From assembly GCA_021234155.1 (NCBI GenBank), contig JAJEKV010000101.1, forward strand, positions 965,453-1,029,452: 64,000 nt of DNA, in the 5' to 3' direction. The notes below the pieces were generated by a model. That model saw only the letters and a list, made by a program, of their open reading frames with translations. It was not told the DNA's origin and searched no databases. The position numbers and the translations under genes are program-made. The stretch is from Isoetes taiwanensis. Its lineage: Eukaryota > Streptophyta > Lycopodiopsida > Isoetales > Isoetaceae. Shown piece by piece: positions 56,106 to 64,000 of the stretch (positions are counted from its first letter, which is position 1; every line of letters starts with the position of its first letter).

Positions 56106-56719
56106 CGTATTTCATATTCTAAAATCTTAGGCAAAGCCGTATAGAGGTTTGATATTCCCTTAAAACCTTAGGCGAAATCGTATTTCATATTTCAAAATCA
56201 TAGGCGCCTCCAATCATAAATGACTATAAGCGAAACATGAGGTGCCCAGAGGCCCCAACATACGATCTGGGTCGTAGGATCGACGAATCCGACGACTGTG
56301 GTAGTTCAGAGTGCACCTTGTTTAGAATATGTCGCAAAATAACAGGACGTTCCATCTGCAAATATCATCACTGGTGTTTTAGATCTAGCGACATAAGAAA
56401 TGCTTTAAGAACCTTATAATAATGGTTCATCATAATTGATTGCTAAAATTAATGATGAATTCAAGGTAAAACTACACCTAAAAGTTATCTTTTAATATTC
56501 TATGCAACACAAAGCAAGTTTCTTCCCATCAATCTTGAAGGATCACTCCTTGTTGATGTTCAGCCAACTGAGAAAGTTTAATGAGTCTTATCTGAAACAA
56601 CTACATATATGCAAACTAGGTCCAAAACAATGAATGCACTAGTCACATACTACCATTCTCACAAAACACATCACTCAACCATATGTATAGGCATACAACA
56701 GAAGGCTTGGGAAATTTAC

Positions 56720-59137
56720 CTTTTTTGGGAGTGATTCGACCAGTCATGGCAGCAGAAATAGGCAGGACGTTGATGTCACGTAGTTGTCCTTGATGGACCG
56801 ATACATCATGCAGCTTATTTTCCTGCTCATGTGCTTCTTTCCGTGCAGTTAAGACATAGTCGATTCCTGTTTTCTTTGGCAAATCCTGCTAAATAACAAG
56901 TCAGTGCCCAAATGTAATGCACGTTTACACTATGTTACTGACCCTAAAATCAAGTTCTTTATTCTCCTTGACATACATGGTATCCATACGTATTGGTTGT
57001 TGTGGAATATTCCCTGCAGCATTGTTGATTCCTAAAATGGACTTAAGGCATTTCAGCACAAGTGCCATATTTACTATTAATTCAGATTAAGAAAGGACTC
57101 ATTGTACATGCATCCCATCATCGCAACTCCTAAAGCCATACATGCATCCCATCATAACAACTCCTATAGCCGTAAAGGCCTGCCATATATCTAACATGCA
57201 GGCACCCTGTTTTCTGCTTTCTCTATTGGTGATAAAGATCAACGGATCTGGTCTGCCTCCATCTCAGGGACAGTGGCTCTAGAGGCATTTCCTTGAAGGT
57301 TTCCAAAAGAGTAAAATGTGCAGCAAAGAAAACCATGACTCATATTTTGCTGCATATGATAGAGAAGATAAAAAAAATATTATTTTTAGAGATCTTTTTT
57401 TATTTTAGAGGAGATAGATGATATGTTCCTAACTGTTTACAGATCACACTTGTCTTATTGGTCTCATCGATCCATGTGGTCTTCTGCAGATGTTTCTTTC
57501 TTTCTTCATTCCTTTTCCCACCTCTCCAGTAACAACACATCATTATTTTAAATTGGTTACTGCGTCATCCACTATCTAGATCTTGACTTGAAACAGAAAG
57601 CAGCAGTATCAAAAACATGTAAAGCTGTTACTAGTATCAGGTTTTTCCAGATTTGAATTGTTATAGCCTCCATTGGGTGTATCTTCAAAATGTTTCCATT
57701 TACTAATGAAAACAGTCTTTGCCTGGCAAATTTTCTAAAAAGTCAATATATCAAGTCCGGCACATGCTGAATGGCGAGCTTTAAGCATTCGACTCCTCGA
57801 GAATACAAGTACTTTATTCTAATTCTTAGAACCGAGGTACAAGATTTCATCTTAAACTGGTGAGAATCTGAAATCTGTTAATTTATGCATCCAGGGCTAA
57901 GAACAATAAATAAGGTATTAACCTATTCTGGATTGCCCTTGATCTATGGCGCGCGGCAACACGGAGGTAGGTTGACACGTCAGGAAAACAATCTCAACCA
58001 GATATTCTAGAGCAATGGCTAAGTTAATCAATATATAAATTGACAAATGTCTTGACAAACAAAGGAATTATAGTAAATTTGTGCACGTTCATGCTTTTTC
58101 TACTGTAGCAAAAGAGAAACGGCAAGGGGCATGACTAGAAACCGCCCTAAAAAACTGTTAGAAGGCATATCGTGGAAAAACATTGGCTAGATTCAAGCTC
58201 CATGCAGACGACCAAAAAACAGTTTTGAGTATAATCAGTAATGCGACTCAAGAAACAATCTGGCCAGCCAATTACTGATGTAGACATGATAACAAAAGAA
58301 CTAGTATATCATGACTTGCAAAAACCATGCTTGATAACAAGGCAAACATGACGAGATTTTCATCTCTTCTCATGGGAGAAAAAATTTGACACAGAACAAA
58401 CGCACTTCTTGTACAAATTCAACATCGTATAACAACTATATTAAAAAAAAAGCAAAAAGGCAAGGGCCCCTCAAATTGATACACCAAGCTCAGCACCTGA
58501 TTGTGATGCCAAAGGCAATTAGTGAAATGGCTATGGTAAGCATAATAAGAAATCTACAGCCCTCAAAAACTGTTAAAAAATATTTTGTGGAAGAACTGCA
58601 AAACACAATTGAACTTTTGTCCTTGAGCTACAATCTGGCCAACAAAGTTTTGATGTAGACGTGATGCTAAAACCAAGAAGCAGTATCTCAAGACCAGCCA
58701 AAAATCTAGGCAAACCAGATGGAATGCATACGAACAATGCAGCTTGAAAAAATGTGGTTTCCACCACCATCACCTTTGCAAAATTAACTGAAGCTATAGA
58801 ATCTAGTCTATAAGAAAAATATCGTGATACCTCTAGCTACATTCCAGCTCCATACAGACAACCATGAGACATCTCATGTCAGGCTAAGTATAATTTACAA
58901 TGGACACACAGAAAAATGAGAAACAGATGAAATCCAACAAGTTACCTCTGGCGGAGATATACCTAATATGCCGCTGCCAATATTTGTACAGAGCAAATAC
59001 CAAATGCAACAGAAGACCTAGTTAGACGCCAATGGATCTTGCACCAACTGCGAATGTGGTGATGCTGGAAATGGGTGATTCTTGGACAATGAATCTTGGC
59101 CGTTATCTGATTTGCAACCTTGCAAACGTGGCCCAGC
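56720..59137 (-). CDS. Exons of an unrecognised minus-strand gene
   Basis: Three blocks agree in phase and splice signals: 57244-57291 (GNASRATVPEMEADQI), 56943-57031 (NIPQQPIRMDTMYVKENKEL) and 56720-56885 (LPKKTGIDYVLTARKEAHEQ, then DINVLPISAAMTGRITPKK). They form about 100 hydrophilic, protein-like residues with no stop. Two earlier blocks are possible: one ending with a GTAACT donor at 58946, and 59018-59137 after a TTGGTGCAG acceptor (GPRLQGCKSDNGQDSLSKNH). No start codon or 3' end was found, and a downstream exon with matching phase was not seen. The composition resembles a nuclear regulatory protein, but I do not recognise it. The GC-rich LINE lies just upstream and may limit its promoter. 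Confidence 0.55.
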
Positions 59138-59439
59138 CTGCACCAAAAAACCCAAAAGAAAATGCGAGTTTAGCTTCAAGCCCCAAAGAACTTTTACCTG
59201 CAGAGATCAGAAATAACCCAAACCCTTCAAATTATTGAAGCTAATGAGTAGGAAGGAAAGAAGGAAGGTTCTTTTATCGTCCAGCTGGAGGCCAATCGAC
59301 CTATGGGACCCAAATTACATGGGGCGGCAAGCCCGTTGCTACCCGGATTAAAAACCCCCTTAGAGAGAAAAACCATCGCAAGAACAAGCGGCGGGCATTT
59401 GCACAAATATACATATACATTACGAATTCTCAGGCACTC

Positions 59440-62400
59440 ATGTAGGCCAGGGGCAGAGGTGAGTCCCCAGATCCAAAACCTCCCCGGAGGTAGGAGCCAA
59501 GGGATCGAACCGGACGGGGCGTCGAGTAGCTTGTGCAGCGCACTGTGCGCACCAAGAGAATGTAGCGAGCCCGGACCGACTATAGGTCGACAGACTCACG
59601 GAAGGCATGGCTTTCATCCTCAACAACCCCCGGCAACACCGACAAAGCCTCGCCTTGGCGCGGCTCTCCAACCCACCCACCCGCTCCTCAAGCCGAAGAT
59701 GGTGGGCCCCGTCGAATGTGGACGCCCCCGCTTCTTCATGGGCAACCGAGAACGCAGTAGAGCCGTGGGCCTCGAACGGGGTGGGGTTTTATGTGTTGTT
59801 TGTAGTGTGCCATCTTAGCATGGTGGTCCCAGAGCTTCCCCGTGAAACAAGAGTCCAAAGTACCCTCTCGGCCCTATCCCGGCGGGTCAGGTGTGCACAC
59901 GGGACGCACCTATGTCGCCTATTGCCAAAGTAGCGTAGCCACCGGGCTCTCTTTGTCCTTCCAACAAGCCACGAAGTCGTTGCGGGCTCATCTCCACAGC
60001 GTAAGCCAAGTGCGAGGGAGCCGAAAGTGTCGCCCATCATGCTGGCCACCTTCAACAATGTGTCTATCGAGGGTCGCGATGCCGCAGGGCATGAATCATG
60101 TCTCCGCAACAAGATCCCGATATGGAGGCCAGGGCTTGGACCCCGAGCTCAAGTCAAAAATGCCTCTCGACTGCTCTAAGTCGTTCCAAGTCGCCAAAGA
60201 CACCACCGGGCCCCACACCTCGACCTATCTGTAAGAACCGGCTCCACCGGTGCAGGAACAAATGTGATCGGTGGCCTCGATCCTCTGATACCGCCTGCGG
60301 ACTATTGTTTTGCATTGCATACAAGTGCCTTCCAACTGCGGTCACCGGCGAATAGATGCATCCCAATACATTGAGGGATGGAAATTCCACTCCCGTGTAC
60401 TTGTAGCCGGGTGTGACCTCTACCATCCGCCCCCTCGATAAGTGAGCCGGAGGTCTTTGGATGACATGAGGAGGATATGAGGACCACCTTAGTCTTGGCG
60501 AAGTTGACACGCATGTCCGTCCGCCTAGCGTAAGATGTCGGGGGCATCGGGTGTGCCTGCATGCCCTCGTGTATGGGCTAAGAGGTCCATATCATCCGAG
60601 ATAGATGAGCCGCCGGATGACCCGGTGCAAGAGCCGTGATAACGCCCCCATTGGCGAAGCAAGCCAGGCTTCCAAACCGTCAATGTAAAGTCCAAAGAGT
60701 GTGGGTGAGAGAGGACAACCTTGGTTTAACTCCAATGCTACGGGCAAATGATCGTCCCTTCGGGTTGCATGCGGCCCGCGGTGGCTCTAAATCAGATACC
60801 AGCATTAACCGCGTTTTTACAGATCCATAGGGAGCCCCAAATGGTGCAATCTCGCCCACAACTTTTTCTCGGGAATCGTGGTCGAAAAGCTTTTGCAAAG
60901 TCCACAAAACAGCAAATGATGTGTCCTCCGGCGGTTCCTTGTCCTCACCCGTGGCCCCCGAGTGTGAAGATGTGATCAATGGTCGAATGTCGGGTCGGAA
61001 GTCTGCTGGGTAAGTGCCGACTTCCGCTCTGCCCATATCCGGTCACCGCTGTTCGAGAATGCCCGCAAGACATCTTTGGCAAACACCGAAGCTGACCATG
61101 ATGGTTCGATGAACTATGGACAATGTGGGTCCCCGCCTTTGTAGATCGGAACAACCTCGCTTGTGGTCCATGACAGGGGAAAACCCTCTTGCAAAGCACC
61201 TCGTTGAATAAAGGCAGCGGGCTTTCTCCGCGCACCACTTGAGCAACTCCGCTTGCCGCCCAAGTCTGCCGCTTTCCCATTTAAAGCGTGCAGCCCCTCT
61301 TCGCATCTTCTTCGTGATCACGGTGACGGTGGGCCATGTTGTGGGGCACATCCGTCCGTGTTCCGGGGATCATAAAAGGCTGTTGCATGTATCGCTCCCA
61401 TTGCTCGCCATGATGTTCCCCATAGGTCAGGGCTGGCTGCAGAAAGTACCATGCGCCGAAAGTTCTCGGATGGGCATCGGTAGGCGAACATTTCTCCTTG
61501 GTGCCTTGCCGTATCTTGCCTTTGTTTCCTTGGAGGAAGGCACGGTAATGGCTAGTGGCCTCGAGCTTTCGTCCCACGATCCACGATGAGGCGAAAGTGC
61601 ATGTTTGTGTTCCTTTTCGGCATCAAACCATCCGCTACAGCGGGAAGGTTGCGACCTCGATCTCCGGCGTGGGGAGGTCTCTCAAAGCACCTGCGCCATT
61701 ACGAGGAGCTCAACCGGCTGGTCGGTTTGTTGCTCCAACGTGGGCCCTAGGAACGCCGGGAGGGTTTCTCTTGCAGCATGTCACAGAACCCTCCTTTGCT
61801 CATAATCCAAGCGCAACCGAATGGCGTACCTCTTGAGGGGGCGTGAGTGGTCGGCCTGCCGGGCCACATAGAGTGGGAGGTGATCCGAAGTCGGCCTCCT
61901 CGCCCGATTGTCCAGGGCTAACGTGAAAATGGTCTGACAAGGTGTACATCCCGCGCAGCCCACTATGACATAATCCATGACACTAGTTCCGCCACCGCGG
62001 ATTGTCCCCGCCCGCAAGTGTACCCGTGGGAAGAGGGCCATTGTGGTAGGCCATTGCATATCTTGCGCAGGTCAAAGATACCGACATCGAGCAATTATCG
62101 CCAAAGCTGGTGACTGACTGTCATCCGAAAGTGCCGCGGTGCAAGCCGCCTCGTGGGACGCAATCGCAAGACGCCATCCGCGAGGGGTCCACCGCATGGC
62201 TCGCTTTCCACCCTCGCCCGCTGCATTGAAATCTCCAAGGAGCATGACTCGCCCATCCCGCTTGGCTTTAGCCGATGTCATCATATAGATCGACATACGG
62301 GTCCATCCTATCCACCTCCGGGTGGCTGTGATAGAAGGGACTCTCTGCATGGGAAAAGTAGCAAACAGCTAGGAAGAGAGGATCTCCGCCAGGGTGGTGC

Positions 62401-62470
62401 ACTCGGATCCACAAGTAGCGAGAAAGAGCGAGCTCCTCTTGTAGACGCCGGACTTCTGGCTTAGATCCAT
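59440..62470 (-). pseudogene. GC-rich decayed LINE with endonuclease and reverse transcriptase
   Basis: On the minus strand: the endonuclease domain with VMLLGDFNAAGEG (about 62230) and PTSDHLPLYVARQ (about 61880), then reverse transcriptase pieces RAGFKWES-type and HSTIDHIFTL (about 61000), GCPLSPTLFGLYIDG (about 60710) and MRVNFAKTKVVLIS (about 60510). No frame runs far; breaks occur every 100-300 bp. Its GC content is clearly higher than the AT-rich surroundings, with sharp edges near 59300 and 62560. Domain order and the GCPLSPTLFG motif recall the LINE at 20.6-28.9 kb, so the two may be related families of different age or origin. Confidence 0.75.
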
Positions 62471-62756
62471 CAGTAAAGCAATTGACACAGCCGGTTAGGC
62501 AGTTCGAACAGCACGAACCGGCAACAGGGCTGACCGCCAGTTTACTGGCAACAACCAGTTCCAAACAATTTTTGGCATATGTCGGCATATACATGTAATA
62601 TGCCAAAAACCCATATGAGTAAGGCTTTGCCCCCTATGGGCAACCCAAAAAAGTGGTTTTCATTATTAAAAATAAGAGATGTCGTATTTAGGTTTGGGTA
62701 GGTTCGGTTCATCTTATCTCTTTTACAGGGAATGGAGTGTTAGGCCCTTTTCTTAC

Positions 62757-63360
62757 ACTAGTCACAAAATATGATTCTTATAACACCATTTGTGACTCCA
62801 GGGCTTAAAATGAGACACACAGATTTAAACTTGTTTTTCCACTGCATGATAGTCATAAAATATGACACCACTAAAATACTAGTGGAAAACCATGAAAAAA
62901 TAAGACTATAAGACTAGGTGTCTTATTTTATAGCGGGGGAAATCCCTCGGAATAAAATAAGACTCTATTTACATTAAAAGTGGTATCAAACCTATCCAAG
63001 CCTATTCCGAACCTAAATAAGACATGTGTTATTTTTATAGTGAAATTTTGATTTTCTTTTAGGACAATAGATGGCCAAACATTATTTAATAGAGAAATAA
63101 GACTACCGTGGAAAAAGGGCCTTATTTTATACCAGGTGATTTTTCCCAATAGTAAATAAAGCAGTGTCACATATGTTAAAAATATCATTAAAATAAGACA
63201 TGTCTTATTTTTATAGTTTTCCACTAGCATTTTGATGGTGTCTTATTTTAAGACACCTTATGGTGAAAAAACAAATTCGATTCTATGTGTCGTATTTTTT
63301 GATTTGGAGTCATAAACGGCGTCATATCTCAATATGACAGTCGTATTTTATGACTATAAT
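62757..63360. mobile_element. MITE-like element with long imperfect inverted repeats
   Basis: The left end (TAGTCACAAAATATGATTCT then TTTGTGACTCC) and the block up to about 62890 (CTAGTGGAAAAC) are mirrored by about 63210-63360 (GTTTTCCACTAG...GGAGTCATAAAC...TTTTATGACTATA). The interior repeats short ATAAGACA(T/C) and TGTCTTAT motifs. No coding frame. A small non-autonomous DNA transposon is likely; the target duplication is unclear. Confidence 0.6.
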
Positions 63361-63637
63361 AGAAAATCACCCTTAAGGGTCAGATTCGACTAGCGGAACT
63401 AAAGCTCTGGCAATGTCGGACCTGCATTAACATAGCGATATGCCATGCCAGAAGCTATGATATTCCACTTGCATATGCAGTTTAGGTTCGGATCAGCTTT
63501 GGGAATGGCATATAATTGCCAACTTTTAAAATCAACTAACACCGGGTTAAGATTGGGAGTTGCATTTTCGATGCTTTGTCACCCTGTTTCCATGCCAGGA
63601 AAGGCATGCAGATTGCCTTTCTTGTAACGTAAAAGAC

Positions 63638-63877
63638 AGTAAAGAAGCATTCTGCAGCAAGTAAAAACTTCAAAATGCTTAGTAGATTCTTGGAATGCTT
63701 AGTAAAAATGACGAAATGATGGATAAATCATGAGGATGCTTGGCAGAAACGCTATAAAGTAAAGAAGCATTATGTGGCAAGTAAAAACTTTAGAATGCTT
63801 GGTAGATTCTTGGAATGCTTGGTAAGAATGTTAGAATGATGGATAAATAGTGAGGATGCTTGTAGAAAGAAACAGCC
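63638..63877. repeat. Two tandem 120-bp units
   Basis: The unit AGTAAAGAAGCATT...GATGGATAAAT...GAGGATGCTTG is repeated directly with about 10% difference by eye. Nothing coding. Confidence 0.85.
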
Positions 63878-64000
63878 CATCTTGCAGTTCATTGTAGAAC
63901 AAAAAAAAAATACTTACATTCTTGGATTTGAAATGTGCCACGTGGTGCGGCGCAATTGGGGGAGATGGCATAATGCTTCTTAACTGCCTTTTAAGTTCAG

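Larger units (their letters stand above)
53520..56700. other. Stretch with short exon-like blocks but no defined gene
   Basis: A possible small plus-strand exon lies at 54011-54049 between TTTGCAG and GTAAAA (reads RSPLDDSSAVRKR). A plus-strand frame at about 55590-55717 (TAFQFKKPKASPSTSSC) is open but ends in a stop and lacks clear junctions. Minus-strand 54122-54352 is Ser-rich. None can be tied to a family or to each other. The remainder is AT-rich. Confidence 0.35.

Noticed and set aside
58386-58658. 90-codon plus-strand frame
   Set aside because: Lys/Leu-rich with no motif, lies in diverged repeats (compare 58140-58320), and is within the proposed intron of the minus-strand gene.
59303-60234. 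Plus-strand frames of 100-170 codons in the GC-rich region
   Set aside because: They are opposite-strand shadows of the GC-rich LINE, long only because stop codons are rare at high GC.

Overview
The window reads as nuclear DNA of a land plant with a repeat-rich genome: long introns, Ty1/copia and LINE retrotransposons with plant-type features (initiator-Met tRNA primer sites, zf-RVT), a PPR remnant and plant-type Polycomb motifs. The best gene is a 14-exon gene on the minus strand (886-8603) for the axonemal protein DRC10/IQCD. Only plants with flagellate sperm are expected to keep it, so a fern, lycophyte or bryophyte is likely, with cycad or Ginkgo possible. I cannot name the species.

Layout. 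1-624 is a short TIR element. 886-8603 is DRC10, with a (ATAG)33 array in one intron. 8.7-12.9 kb holds no convincing gene. 12.9-18.2 kb carries three phase-compatible exons of an unrecognised minus-strand gene, interrupted by a complete 2.9-kb LTR element that has a gag-like ORF but no pol (14466-17368). 18.4-19.4 kb is a cluster of small tandem duplications. 19.5-29.1 kb is a decayed gene for a plant E(z)-type histone methyltransferase (CXC and SET parts visible), split inside a cysteine-rich exon by a LINE, which is itself split by a copia element with a 5-bp target duplication. 29.2-30.5 kb is an 821-bp A-tailed insert between two 237-bp direct repeats. 33-38 kb holds a PPR pseudogene, two open exon-like blocks of unknown genes, a strong heat-shock-element cluster with a TATA box, and a 608-bp foldback element. 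38.8-53.5 kb is an L1-type LINE (minus strand) interrupted by 12.3 kb made of two end-to-end copies of an unclassified element family. The larger copy carries a nested CACTA-like transposon (41670-46750). 56.7-59.1 kb has exons of another unrecognised minus-strand gene. 59.4-62.5 kb is a decayed GC-rich LINE. 62.8-64 kb has a MITE-like inverted repeat and a tandem duplication.

The window is mainly a record of nested insertion: E(z) gene > LINE > copia on one side, and L1 LINE > tandem unclassified elements > CACTA-like element on the other. Apart from DRC10, host genes appear either as partial exon sets I cannot name or as pseudogenes. Exon calls rest on GT/AG junctions, phase agreement and protein likeness read by eye. 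No alignment or database search was run.
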